From NCBI GenBank assembly GCA_038380435.1, contig JAWZYU010000025.1, positions 42,726,691 to 42,790,690 of the forward strand: DNA of 64,000 nucleotides, given 5' to 3'. The DNA comes from Ryuthela nishihirai. Taxonomy: Eukaryota; Arthropoda; Arachnida; Araneae; Heptathelidae. A program made the position numbers and the translations under genes. This document shows positions 11,801 to 26,800 of the stretch, piece after piece (position 1 is the stretch's first letter; the number at the start of each line of letters is the position of its first letter). A model generated the notes under the pieces. The model did not search any database. It saw nothing but the letters and a program-made list of their open reading frames with translations, and had not been told where the DNA came from.

Positions 11801-14800
11801 GTACAGTTGCAAACCAATCACATGATAGGTGAGGGAGATAACAGGGTAAAATGGCTTGTCATAGCTAAGTTTGGTTGTCCTCACCTGGGCATATAGACCA
11901 CAGCACAGGGGTGATCTTGGTGGTGAAAATACATGCAAAGAGTGAGAATGTCTGGGCAATGTCATCGGGAATCCTACCATCACAAGGACACCTTTACCAG
12001 AGGCTTCTCACAGGGCTACATATGGCTGGTTTGTTCCTATGTTGCATTGTGGTGGAAACACATCGGGATGCAACAGCTATCGGCTGAATATTTGGTGACA
12101 GTGGTTGGAGGAAGGTAATGTGTGTCACTATAGTGGAACTGGTGCATATAGGCAGACATCTGAATACCCCGATCACTGCATTTGACAGCAAGCAATAGCA
12201 GCCCCACAATCCACAGTGGACGAAATTTGACATGGTAGGCCGTCCCGTGGCTGAGTGGTTAGCACGCTTGGCTACGGATCTAAGGGACCTGGGTTCGAGC
12301 CCCGGATTAGGCATGGATGTATGTGTCGTTTTTCTGCTGAGGTCCTGCCATCCTCTCAGATCTCCTACTGTGGCATATAAACTGACAGGCTCCTGTCAGA
12401 CCTCTGTGGCAAGCAGCTGCTTGAGGGGGTATGATATAGGCAGCTATGGACATCCTCATGTCAACAAGGACTGTGAATCACAGATTTGCTGAGGCAGGTT
12501 TGTGCTCTTGCCAGCCATTGCGATGACTGCCACTCATTGCAGTGCAAGGTTGCAGTGATGCTTATACCAGATATGCGTGGCATGATGAATGGAACCATGT
12601 GTATTGAGCAACGAATTGCTTCTGTCTCAGCACTGAAGAGTCTGGAGACAATGTGGTCACCAGGCTGATCTTGCTAATTAAAGAAAATGACAGATTTTGT
12701 CATTAATTCTATTTGTCACGATACTATTAATTTTATATGCCTAGAAAAGTCATCCTCCAAAAGTGGTAAATATCCTCAAAAGTGTTAACTGATATATATA
12801 TATACATTAATTTCATTTAAAAAGCAAAAACAGTTTTGAAAAACGTAAGAAAAAAAATCAGTGAAGAATACAAAAGTGTGTCTCTAGTGGTGCAGGAACA
12901 TTGACACTGGACCATTGAAACTGGAAAAAGATAGCCTGGTGAAGTGAATCAAGGTTCCTTTTGCATCATACCGATGGATCAGCATATGAGGCCATGGAGC
13001 CATCTTGTCTGGTGGAGGTAGTATGATGGTATGGAAAATGTTTTCCTGGCACACATTATGCTCTCTGATACCCATCGAATGACATCTGAACACCCCAGCA
13101 TATCTGAACATCATTACTGATGAAGTTCATCCATGATTACAGTCATTCTCACTTTGATGCACACTTTCAGCATGATAATACACCTTTTCACAAGGCACAT
13201 ATCACCAAATGGCTCCAGGAATATACCAACGAGTTTTCTTTACTTCATTGGCCTGCACAGTCCCCAAATCTAAATCCCATCGAGTATCTCTGGGATGAGT
13301 TGGTATAGGCTGTTGGCATGAGACTGTGGCAGCTGTCCAATTTGCTGCAACTGTAGGACACAATAATTTTCATAATGCTTTTGAATACCTCTACATAATA
13401 AACAATTTGTATTTTGTTATTTGCAATCAGTTATCAATTATTAGTATCAATTATTTGTTTTTTGCATTCACTATCAATTATTTATTTGTTTTTTGCATTC
13501 AGAACACTTTATGCCAAGGGTCAATAGAATAATTCTTACTGTGTGAATATTTACCTAAATTAAATGCATTTTGAATGACACAATGCAGAAAATTAATATC
13601 TACATTTCATCAATTACTGAAATTTTAAATATAGTTACTTTTTATCTACAAAGCTTCATTGCTTTACAAAGTATTTAACCAGTACTACACTGTATAAGTA
13701 TTCTGCTGACACGAGCATAGAAGAAAAATTATCTTGAATTGGGTGGGAGTGGAACCCACAATTTGCTGATCACATGTTGAGTGCTATGGCTACCAGTTGC
13801 TGATCAAGATCTCCTCTATTGCTCACATTAATCCCCATCACTATAGGATCTTGTACAGAAGGATACCTCCTGTACAAGACCCTACATATAATATATAAGT
13901 CTAGAGGTATGGGGAAAGGATTGAAAGGTGGCAATATCTCCTTAGGGCATCCCATAAATGTTCTATTGGGTTCAGAGTTAGAGAAAATGTAGGTCACTCC
14001 ATTTGTTGGATAGCTTCTTCTTCAAGATATTGTTGGTCTGTCTTGCTATGTGTGGATGGGCATTATCATCTATTAGAGGGAATTCATTACCTAGCATCAG
14101 CAGATGACATAGGAATCAAGGATCTCATCCTGACATCTTAGTAATTCACAGAACCTTCATCAAACACATGGAAGTTAGTATGGCCACCCAATGGAAACCC
14201 AGTTGGGTTGTTTTACCTCTGAGCGGCACTTTTTTGCACACCATGGGCTAAATGGCCAGGTGACATGGACCCCGAAGGCTCAGAGAAGGTTGGGGGAGGG
14301 GACCCACTGGAACAGCTGTTGGGAGACAGATGGTAGCCTTCCGTCAAGGCCATCCAGCGTGTTCTTTAACGTGCACAGGGTATGGCTCTCACACACACGG
14401 GCCACGGCTTAACGTCCCATCCGACGGACGGCGGCCTTTCCAAGCCCATTGGTGTCCCCTACTGACCATGGGCAGTGGAAACCCAGTCCACACAGACAGA
14501 CCTGTTTTATGAAACTGGTTGCACGTTTCCACCTCTCTCCCATCAGTCTGTACTTGTGTAACCTTCTGGTCACAGCTGATACAGCTAATATTTAGCTTAT
14601 ACACTTTTAACACTGATCAATATTAAAATGATTCGATAGTTGAGACATATCTATTTTTCTGTGGCCTAAAGAGGTCTTAACACAGGGATGATGCAATTGT
14701 TTTCCTGTTCTGTTGGGACAGCAATGCAATAACGTGATAATCTTGAGAGTTGTAACCCTAGGACACTCTAGAACAAGCCTTCTGATAACTGTTTGGGTTG

Positions 14801-17800
14801 TTTGGAATTGCTGTCATAGTCTTGAGATAAGAGCAGAATGATATACAACACAGCATATGCCACTTCCATGACTGTTTGACCAGACTCCAATCCTCCCATG
14901 GTTCTCCTTCATTTTCAGTTATCTAAACATTTTCTTTGACACATCATTAAACAATCAGGTTTTCCCAGAATGAAAATATAGCATTCAATTTGAAATGAAT
15001 GGACATCTATGAATTGAAATTAATTACCCCTTTGAAAGTGAAGTACCCCTTTTACAGGGTATCGTTTTTACATATTATGTGGCATTACACAGAGGTTATA
15101 CACTGATCAGTCAAAACATTAAAACCACCTACTTAATATTATGTAGATCCCTCCTCTTACTGCCAAAAGAGCTCTCACCTGATGAGGCATAGATTCAACA
15201 AGATGTTGGTAGGTGTCACTTGATATTTGGTACCATGACTGTAACAGAAGATCCTGCAGTTCCCGTAAATTATGTGGTTGGGGGTGATGCTGCTCGTACC
15301 CACTTCTCCAACTCAAACCACAAATGCTCAATAGGATTCACGTCTGGCAAAATTGGGGGCCATGGCAATAAATGTAATTTTAATCATGTTCTAGGAACCA
15401 TTCCTGAACCTTCTTCGCAGTGTGACATGGGCATTTTCTTGTTGAAAGATGCCATCTCTGCCAGGGAATACAGTCACCATAAAAGGGTTACTTGGTCATC
15501 CACGATGTTCAGGTAAGTGACAGCTGTTAGAGTTTACTCTACAGGGATAATTTGTCCAAGTGTTCCCCAAGAAAATATTGCCCAGACCATCACACACCCT
15601 CCAGCCACCTGGATCAGTCCCACAATGCATCCAGGTGAGAAGGGTTCTGTGGGTAAATGTCACACACGAGCTCATCCGTCCACATGGTGTAATAGAAAAC
15701 AGGATTCGTCTGACCATGCGACCCTCTTCCAGTCTTCTATGGTCCAATGTCGATGATTGCATGCCCATTGCAAGTGTTGACGACGGTGAACAGCTGTGAG
15801 CATAGGCACATGAATGGGTCTGCAACTGCGGAGACCCATATCCAAGAGCTTACTACATATTTTATAATCCAAGAGTGGACTGAATTGTTAAGAGCTTACG
15901 ATGAACTGTGTGTTCGGACACATTGGGCCCTTTACCACAATTGAAATTATGGGTAATGTCAGCCACATAGCCCCCCTGTTGTTGTGGACAAGACTAGATA
16001 GCCTGCACTGACCTCTGGCATCAATGAGGTGTAGCCGGCCCATGTCTTGTTGACAACTCAAAGTGTCATCTGTTTCGGATCATCTTTGATAGGTATTAAC
16101 TAATGCATAGCGTGAGCAGCCTACCAGTGTCACTGTTTCGGAAATGCTCTTACCAAGGTGTCTTGCCATAACAATCTGGCTTTTGTCAAAATCAGATAAA
16201 TCCTTTGCTTTTAACATGTTGAGACGAAACGAAATACTGCCTGCGAGAGCTCTGACCCAGGTATTACATATATCATTCGTGACCTTGGCATGTGACACTG
16301 ATTGGCTGCACGCACACTTCTTTGCATAATGCCAAGATGGTTTTAATGTATTGGCTGATCAGTGTATGTTGCTTTTTCAAAATTACACTTTAGATCGCAT
16401 AGGCACATTAAAAATCTTTTATTTATCTTTAATAATTCTTTCGTATTCACATTTTTGGTGATACGAAAGTACCTAATTTTGACAAGCAGTGTATTAGATC
16501 ATTTTGCACTCCTAAAAAAACATTTAACCTGAAGAAAGCATGCTTTTTTTTTTTACCACATTATAGACATATTTTGCACTTTTGGCCATCACTGATCAAA
16601 AGATATGCTCTTTAATTACTAAAGTTATTTTAAACAGTAGTGTGATAGAATGATATATTTAATGTAGTGTTCTAAATATGTTCCATATATATGATGATTC
16701 TTAAAATCCAGTGATTGCAGTTAATCTAAACAAGAATAACACAATATCATACCTTGAATAGAAATATTTCTACACACATTCCTTTCTCTATGAATGGATG
16801 CATATGCTTCTTGAAAAATACTATTGCTATTAGATAAAAGGCCCAAGATAAAATAGTATTTTACATATTAGGTTGGTTGGTTGAGGTTTTAATATACAAC
16901 AAAACATAGAAAAAAGGCTATGTTGTGCCAAATGAGGTTAATAAAAAGATAAAAGACACAGAACTCATAACCAAAGGTAAAATCAACAAAGAAGGGGAAA
17001 GCAACAAAAATGGAAAGGACACTGTGATGGAAGATTGTGTCAATGTGAGAGTAGCTCGTCTTATCAAAATTGTATATGCATACTTATTACTTTATATATG
17101 TTCAGTGATATGTAAATGACATAGGAAGTATTTTTTTATTCAAAATTGCTCATCAAAATCTCTTAGATCAAATTTTGACTCCCTTTGGGAGGAGGAGTTG
17201 TGATGGTCCACCCATTCACTTTTCCTTACCAGCTTTACTTTATTAAAATTATAATTATCATTTTGGGGATTTACTTCAGTTGGACTACATCACTTTTTCC
17301 TCTTCCGATCTGCTAAAGCAGTGGCCATGCACTACTCCGACTTTTGATTGACAGCCACTAATGCATGCATTAAGGACATGCCCCCTCTTACATCATAGCT
17401 AGTGCACGATCATAAGATTATGCAAATGTTTTACCCAGCAAATGTTTTACATGTGGCGTACAACTGACACACGTGTTGCACACATGTGTCAGCTGTACAC
17501 CGCATGTAATACTAAGTGACATGAGAGACTAGAATTAGGAGATGTTAGTAGTCAGTAGTAATGTAGAAATAATAGTAGATGGAGTCAGACCACTTTTGTA
17601 TTCATCAGTTTATATGGTGAGTCATGAATGTTTTTGGAAATAAGCTTTGTTATATGAATATTTTGACTTTGCTGTTTTCTTCTCTTGGGCAACAGTAATT
17701 GATTTTGATTAAGATATAATTTTAAATATTTGACAATCTTTTGATTTCTTACTCAATAAGTAACACCCATATACTTAATGAACCCCCATTTAACTTTATT

Positions 17801-20800
17801 TGGCAAGTTAATATTGTCTGGTGCCTGATATGCTATCTGGAGTTTTAATTTAATTTGGATCAGTCAAAAGGTTCAAAGAGAAGTTTAATAATCTTTTAGA
17901 GCATTATAACACTACAAGAAAGAAAAGTGTAGAACAAGGTACAGTGGGTATAAAACCAAGGTAAAAAAAAACCTACTAGAGTAAAAGACAAAAATCAACA
18001 ATAGGTGTATAGGATTAATGTAAGGGCATAAACAAGTGTAAATTCCAAAAAATCAAAGTAAAAAACTATACAGTATTCATATATATCTGAGCATTCAGAC
18101 AAAAGTATTGTACTTAAGAAATACAACAATGTTAAGACAAATATCAGCAATATTTCTTAGCATTTAACATTTTTGCACATATTGAAATTTTATTCTGAAA
18201 CCTGTTAATATAAAGGTTGGTCTGAAATTAAGTTTACAAGGCACATAAGTTCAAGGCTTTTCATTACAATCGCTAATATGAAAAATGTAGGATAATTCTA
18301 TTGTCATTCCACTACTTTTGAACATAATCTCTGCAAAATTGTGAGATGAGTTTTTCTATTTCTTGTCAGTAGAAGTCCATGTCCTTTTTTCTCAACCATT
18401 ATTTCACTGTTGTTTCCCTGTTATCAGCTATAAACAGCAGCACACACTTTGCACACACTTTGCGAAACCCCAATAAAATGAGTTCTCGGCGGTAGTCAGT
18501 ATGGAGGATTGTTAAGGTGCGGTAGACCCACAACAGCAAGAAGTTCTGATAATAGTGCACTCATGGAAAACGAGATTTGCAACAACAGAAGGATTATAGT
18601 GAGTGACTGCAACATGATTGAATTTGTCACATGGAATAGTCGCCAACATCATTCAAGACTTAGTCTTAACATAGTGTGTGCATGTCAGAGGCTAAACAGG
18701 TTTCAGAGTGATGGCAATGTAAAAACAGCACTGAACTGATGGTTATGGTGAAAATGTATGGATTTCTATCGATAATGAATGGAAAAACTCATCTCAAAAT
18801 ATGATGTCTCAATAATCTTGGCAGAGACTATGTTGAAAAATAGTGGCTGACAGTATAATTACCCTACATTGTTCCTTGTAATAAAAAGATCAAATTATAT
18901 GTCTTGAAAACTTATTTTCTGACCAGTACTCATATTTCAAGATTCGAAAACATACCTATTCTGGTAAAAATAATTTTTTAAGGGAAGAATATACTCCCAC
19001 CTCACAAAGGGCAGAGACAACCTAGAAGCTTTATGTAGCTTGTCTTGGTTTCTTATACAACATATAAACACTTCAGCAATTCAATACAGAAAATACAAAT
19101 GTTCTTTGGAGAACATTATGCATAAAAATTGTGCTTGATTTCTATTAGAAAATAAAGCAGCATTAGCATCAATCTTCAAGTATCCATGGGGCGGGGGTGG
19201 CTCAGTCGGTAGTGCGCCAGGCTCGTAATCTGTAGTTCCCAGGTTCAAGTCCCAGCTGGGTCAGCGTTGAGATTTATCTCTGCAAAATTCCCCGCCCTGC
19301 CCATGGTCAGTAGGGGACACCGATGGGCTTGGAAAGGCCGCTGTCCGTCGGATGGGACGTTAAGCCGTGGCGCCGTGTGTGGGAGAGCCATACCCTGTGC
19401 ACGTTAAAGAACACGCTGGATGGCCTTGACGGGAGTACTACCATCTGTCTCCCAACAGCTGTCCCAGTGGTTCTCCCCCAACCTTCTCTGAACCTTCGGG
19501 GTCCATGTAACCTGGCCATTTAGCCCATGGTGTGCAAAAAAGTGCCGCTCAGAGGTAAAACAACCCAACCCAACTCAAGTATCCATTTACTTGAATAGAT
19601 CAAAACTGCCCTAAAAATTGATAAACACAATTTGATGCTATATGACACAGTTCAAACATATTTTGCTAGTTTTTTAAAATAAAATGTCAAATACTTTCTT
19701 ACCAGCTTCCTCATGTAGTAAAGGAAATAATGAGAAGTGACCCACTATTGAAAGAAACATACATGCTTCAGCCTCCTCTCTATAGCTCACAGCAAGTATT
19801 CTAAAGAAAAAATAAAATTATTATATATATATATCAATCCATAGTAAATACACAGATTACCTGCAGAAATATACTTCAACAATAATTAAAAACATCTGAA
19901 GAAAATTATCGCTGACACGGCAGGAATCAAACCCACAACTCTCTAGATACATGCCAGAGCACTCTAACCATTAAACCATGCATCAGACATTAAATTCTTC
20001 CAGAATAAGACCTATAAATCTTGCACCATCTATACTTCAGGAGAGGTAACTTTTCCAATTGTTGCTAATGATTTAAATATGAGATTATTGTAACCACAGT
20101 CAGAATGAGATGTCAAATTTTTTCAAAATGTGGAAAATTGTTCCTATTGCTCCCAGGATAAGAACGATTGCATAGCAATGCATCACTAGCTTTACCATTT
20201 GAAGCAAGACTGCACTATTCGAGACTTATTCTTATTTAAATAATAAAATTCCTAACAAAGCTAAATACAGGTCAGGATAATGAAATCAGGTAGGTGACCA
20301 AAGTATATTTATTATACTGAAATTTCATTATACCGAAATTAAAAATATGACATGATATTTATATACTACAAAATAATTATTATGAAAGAAATTTATTGTG
20401 TACTAGAGTTTACTTCTTAATAAAGTTGGTAATTTTTTTAACTGTCTGTTCCAACAAGCATCTTTCAGTGAATTCTTAAAATGATGTTGCAACTCTTCAA
20501 CACATTGTCCAGAACATCGTTCCTTGTCATTACAAAATGTGAAGACTTCGCACCATATTTGCTGTTAATAATGAAACTACAACTAATTAAAAAACTTAAA
20601 CAATAATAATAATGAACAAATATATTAATAATTTAAATTTATTGAATGATAATAATTAAATACATTAACTGGAATTGCTTTGAAATAACTTTTCATTCTT
20701 GCTACCATTACTTGTTATGTAATACAAACAGAATTAAGTAGATCTTCAAGTCAGAAAATCCCCTTTATGCTATGAAAATGTGACAATTGCCACTTGACTT

Positions 20801-23800
20801 ATTATGCAACATGTTTAGAGAGCATCAATACCACGCACTGAGATGGGTAAAAAATACATGCCAGCTGATATACAATAGCATGTGATTCATATTGCTGTGA
20901 ATGGTTAGATATTTCACAGCATTTAAATTATTGCAGCATTGTCAGATGTTAAAATTGTACATCGTACATATTGTTTAAGGAATCTTTTTTTTCCGGAAAA
21001 TTTATTAGGATAGATTTTTATTTCATTATAATGATATTCATTAAAATGAAACATTTTTATACACAGATATATAATATTGCATAGTACTGAATATTTCATT
21101 ATTCTGGCTTTTGTTATACTGACTTTCCACTGTATATTTTTCCCTACAATAAGGAGTATTTTATGATTATAACGTATTAACACTGAGGTAATTCTGAAAG
21201 ATATACAGTTAACAGTGTTCTTTGTTGCACATTGTTTTTTGTTCGGAGAAACATTAATTTTAGTTATTGAGAAACTGTTTATATATGTGTATTCTTTTTA
21301 GTATTTTTAGCTTACTTTTTAATCTGTGTTTTTATACTTACGTTAAAGGTATTATTATTAATAGAATAGCCTTTTCATGAACATGCCACCCAAAAAGAAA
21401 GGCTCCAAAGGAACAAATAATGATGCTCTGAAGAAACAGTCGTGAGCTTTTAGGTCTTTTCCATGCAATCCACAAAGCAGGCTGAAAGAAACAAATATAT
21501 TAAAGTTTTCCACATTATTAAGGCCAGTGCTACACATAGTTATTCAAGCTGAACATTTAATGATAATATTTAACTTCATTTTCAAGGCTGCTGCAGACAG
21601 CTATTTCAAGTAATGTCAATTCTCATAAGTTTTTTAAACAGTTTTATTTGTAAAAATGATGTTTAATTTCTACTAGCTAACGAGCAGCATTATCTTCAAG
21701 TATACAAGAAGCTTGCTTTCAGACAGAATAGTTTTTTTTCATATACTGACTTTTGCACTCTTTAAAAGTTTTAATTTGAAGCAAAGGACAATAGAAAAAT
21801 GCAAACAGCAATATATTATTAGTACTTATGCAAGAGAAAATATTTCTCTTTTATTCCTTAAAATGAAAAAAGTTGCTTTTCTCACACTCCTGAAAAAAGG
21901 GGGCAGATTGTTGCTTTCATTGAAATATTTTTTGACACTATACCACCAAAATTTGAAATTTCCATCATAAACAGATCACTTGCAATATGAAACTTTTAAT
22001 AAAAATTGAAGTATAAAAATTAAACATTAAAAGTTTGACATTTTCCATGTTTAGTGCCCTCTAGTGATATAAAACAATCTAAGAATTTTAAAAATGTATC
22101 ATAATATTTGATTAGTACCTACCCAATTAAAAAATAATTCTCTATCTCTTAAAACAACTGCTTTTCCTACTTGCAAGAGTGTAAAGGGGAAATTTATTGT
22201 TATCAATGCAAACTTCACGACTTTCACACAAAATTTTAAATTTCTAGCATAAATACATTGCTTGCAATATTCATTTAAAAATTTGCAGCTTTCAAAATTT
22301 TCCTCTGTTAGAGGCACAATTAAAACTTTCAACTGATTTGGAGAGTGCAGATCATAATATTTCATCAATACACACCTAACCCAAAACAAAGGGCTGGCAC
22401 CTCACAGGCAAACAGAAGGATAGATTTTCTCTGAACAGAGGTCCACTAGTGCAGCAAGTTCTAGGATCTGTAATCAAGCTCAAAGTCATAAATCAGTTCA
22501 GTGCATTTAAATGGTCAGCACCCTGTAAACTGACCACTCTTCAGTAGAGCAGGAAAAAAAAAATATGGCAATATATGACTAGATAAAGATTAGTAGGCTA
22601 CACTAATCCTGTAGTCCTTCTCTTCTGTTCCAACTGCAAAAGAGAAAATCTCTTTTGAAAGTTAATCTCTAAGAAAGTTTTTAAGTTGCAACACAAGAAG
22701 GGTCAGATTTTAGGTGCTAGGCCTGGCCGGTTCTGTGTGTCATCACAGGGGATTGAAACACAGTTCTTCCAATTAATAAAACATACAACATACATTGAAA
22801 GTTTTTTTATACATATTTATTTCAATTTCAGTATTAAAAGTCATAGTTTGATATGCTGAAAAAATGAGTCCAAAGCAAATTTTTTTGGGAGAATCTTTTA
22901 AGCTTTTAAAATATCTTGCATGTCACACATAAAGATGTTACACTCTGCAGCAAGTAGAACATAATTGAAGCACACAATACTTCCACTAAAGGAAATTAAA
23001 ATCTAATTATTTTAGATTTTAAGGAGATTAAAGGCTTCAAGATTATTCCAGAAAAACTGACAATGCACTTATCTTTTCAGCATATCAAACTGTGACTATT
23101 AATGCACACACCATACTTCACCAACTCTTTACTAATATATATCATACACTGAAGTGCCATTGAATGGATAGCAACCTAGTAACGTGTTGGATAACCTCTG
23201 GTCCTGATAATGGACATCACACGATGAGGCAAGGACTCCACAAGCTTGCGTAAATGTTCTACAGGTATGGCAACCATGCATCCTCCAGAGCTGTCCACAA
23301 TTCTCTCAAGGTCGTTGCTGATAGAATATGGGCCCGAACACTCTACTAGATGGTATCCCAAAGATTTTTGATGGGATTTAAATCTGGGCTTCTAGGTGGC
23401 CAATTCATTATTTCAAAATCAGAAGAATGCTCCTGCAACATGCAGTAGCCAACCTGGACATGTGAGATGAACAGTTGTCTTGCTGGTAGACACCATTTCC
23501 ATTGGGATGCATGATGGCCATAAATGGGTGTAAATGGTCAGCCATGAGTTCTTATAGTACCAGGATGAATTGAGAGTCGTTGGTACATGTACCAAAGGTC
23601 CCACAGATGTCCAACTGAAGACACTCCAAGCCATCACTGAGTCACCACCAGTTCGTACTATTCCGACCTGACATGCAGGATCCATGGCTTCATGGGTTTG
23701 GCACCTTACCCTCAGTCCCCCATCAGCGTGATGAAGTTTAAATCAGGATTCATCACTCCAGACTATCTGTTGCCAATTTTTGATGGTCCAGTTTCAATGT

Positions 23801-26800
23801 TCTTTAGCCCAGGCAAGACGTTAAGCCTGATGTCATGCCGTTAGAACTGGGACTCTCGTAGGTCAGTGGCTCCCGAAGTCGAGATGATGAAGTGAGCGTT
23901 TCACGGTCCTTGCACTGACTTCCCAGCTGGAACCCGCGTTCAGATGGGAGGTGATTTCAGATGTCTGACCCCTATTGGTCCCTATGATGCAGGTCAGATG
24001 GTGAAGCCCATGATCATTCAAGGCTGGTTGTCCTGTGCAGTCTATCCGGGTGCTTGTTTTCTTGCCGGAATTTTCATATTCCTGGAACACTCTTGAAACT
24101 GTCGTACGAGAAAATCCAAATTCATTGACAATTTTGGAGATCGAGTGTCCCACCCATCAGGCACCTACAATCTGCCCTCTGTCAAATGCATCTGAATCCC
24201 ATGCCTTTCACATTAAGCTTCTCATGACGAATGCTTGGGGAAGCCAAAGATGACAGCTATATATGATCATACAATATATATATATTCAGCCACGCATTAG
24301 CGCAAATGCGGGACTTGCAGTACTGAATTTGGATAACGTCTCCTATCCCAATTCAATGGCACTTCAGTGTATATCAGTGTAAAAGTGTCTTATCTGCTTA
24401 TTTTGATAGTGTCACTGAGTTATTGTTACATATTAATAAACATTAATGTAATATTATTTTGCACTTTATTTGCACTAAAATTCAGAAAAGCATAGATTAA
24501 TTTCTCATACATTTCTTTTTGGTCACAAAAAATACTCATTGGTAATGCAGGTGTACACTATCAAATTTGAAGACAAAATTTGACAGAACTATATTTATGA
24601 ACTAAATATAAATTAAAAATTAAGCACTTATACTGATACTTTATTTGTAAAATTAGTATTCATTTTGAATTTTATGGAACAGTGTACTTATGAAGAATCA
24701 ATTGTGTTCAGCCTATATTTAATAGTCTAAAGAGTTAAACTTGATGTTAAAAATGAGATAAAACACTATTTTTACTAAACAGAAAGAATTCAGTTTGGAT
24801 CAGCAGAGGGATCTGCTGATCCAAAACAGTTTTTATTTCATTAACACTTACAGGGTCCAGCCTGAAACACTTTTTTTGCTCAATAACTAATGAAAGGAAT
24901 TATTTTATGTTACATGTCAAACCAATCAGCATTTAACTCTGGATTTTCTGGAAATAAAATATTTAAGTAAAAAAAAGGACGTTTTAACAGAGTTTTTTAG
25001 AGTCATGTAGTAAAAAAAGTATCTGATAATGCAAATAAAATGTTATTTAAAAAAATAGACAGAAAAATTTACATGTGAATGGAAAGGCTATTCAATTCTG
25101 AATAACAAGAAACTTTTTTTCGGTAATACTTTGAGAAAAGTTCAGACTCTTTGTCAACTTGCTGAGTCAAATAAACAAGTCAACTTTATGATTTTTTTTT
25201 TAAAACAAATAACCAATCAACAGAAACAGGCCATGTTATATACCAAATTAAACAGAATTTAATTCCAAATTTTATAAAAATACAAAATTTCAACAAATTT
25301 ACAAAGATATTAAATTTAATAAGTTTTTTAGTGATATAATGAAAAAAGTAGATCTGACTCAGCAACTGGGGCTTAATTTTAGAAAACTGATAAATAAAAT
25401 GTTAAAGTATACGTATTAATCAAAAGGCAATTTCTTCTCAAATAATATAAATATTTATGTGAAAATATTTATTTCATTTCATGATTCTTTTCAGTATGGT
25501 ATATTTTAAAACATGGCCTAATGTTGGTGACTTGGACTGCTCACATTCATGGGGTTTTTCTGTCCTGTTTATGAAGTGGAAGAACAATTTCTTGGCTTCA
25601 TTTTTAATGACAATTTTTTTCTTTGGGTGTTGTATTTTAGGGATCTTGGCAAAGAACTGAAAAGTTGGTGCATCAAGGCTAAATAAGCATATATATATAT
25701 ATATATGGGAGGGGGGGGGGTGAAATCATTTTAAAACTCATTCAATATAAATTCAAAAACTAATAATTGTTAAAAAATAAAATTTTTCTGGGGGGGAACA
25801 CCTTCAGTGTGCCGAGGAAAATTGATCCTTGATGAAATTGTTTTCCTAACAATAGGAGGACTGATTTCATGCCAAGAAATTTTGCCCTTATATCCAAGGT
25901 CTCATTCATTATTCATCATCATCGTCATCCTCAAGCAGCCATGGGCTACGGAGGTCCAACCAGACCGCGCAGTTTAATTCTCCAAGCATATCTGTCCTGA
26001 GCTACATCTGCTGCATCCGGCCACTGTACACCAATTCTAACAAGGTCCTGTTTGACATTGTCTGCCCACCGCATCCTAGGTCTCCCCCTCCTTCTGAGGC
26101 CTCTAGGCACACTGTTCATAACCCTATTCGCCAATCTATAATTATCCATACGGGCAACATGGCCAAACCAGCGGAGTCTCTCTCTGCACAATATGGTGCT
26201 TAAAGGAGGTTGCAGACTCCTTTGCCTAACCTCATCATTAGTTACAAAGTTAAACCACCTAATACCCAAGATACTGCGTAAGCATCTAGAATCAAAAGCA
26301 TCTAGTTTCCTGTTATCTTGCTTACACAGCGTCCAAGTTTCACTACCATAACTAACCCTAGAAAGAACCAAACTATTATACAGTCTAATTTTAGTCTTTA
26401 GGTGTATACGCCTATTTCTCCACAATCTCCATAGATTCTTAAAAGTCCCGGCAGCAATACCTATTCGTCTGTTAATCTCATGCCGCACATCACCAGTATC
26501 AGTTACGCAGCTCCCAAGGTAATTAAACTGTGACACCTGCTCAAGACTGCAACCATTCAGATTAACTGAATCACAACCTGCCTGACCAATTTTCATCACT
26601 TTAGTTTTCTATCTGTTTATAACCAAACCTACTGTACTACCAGTCTCATCAACAGTTCGAATGAAAGAGTTCATCTCATCAACATCATTTGCCAAAAGGG
26701 CTAAATCATCAGCATAATCTAAATCAGAAATTTTCGTATCTCCAGCCCATTTAAGGCCAAAAGCTTTCCCTTGAAGTGAATTTCGCATAATATAATCAAC

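Noticed and set aside
16741..16860. Minus-strand segment with donor-like AAG|GTATGA and a hydrophobic reading, considered as an ALG8 exon
   Set aside because: It does not fit ALG8 and no acceptor gives a continuous frame. The exon needed between I and K is the 73-bp one at 10161-10233, whose phases match.
19190..19265. tRNA gene in the heads of SINE-A, SINE-B and SINE-C copies
   Set aside because: A- and B-box spacing is right, but the acceptor stems do not pair properly and each head continues into a dispersed repeat body.
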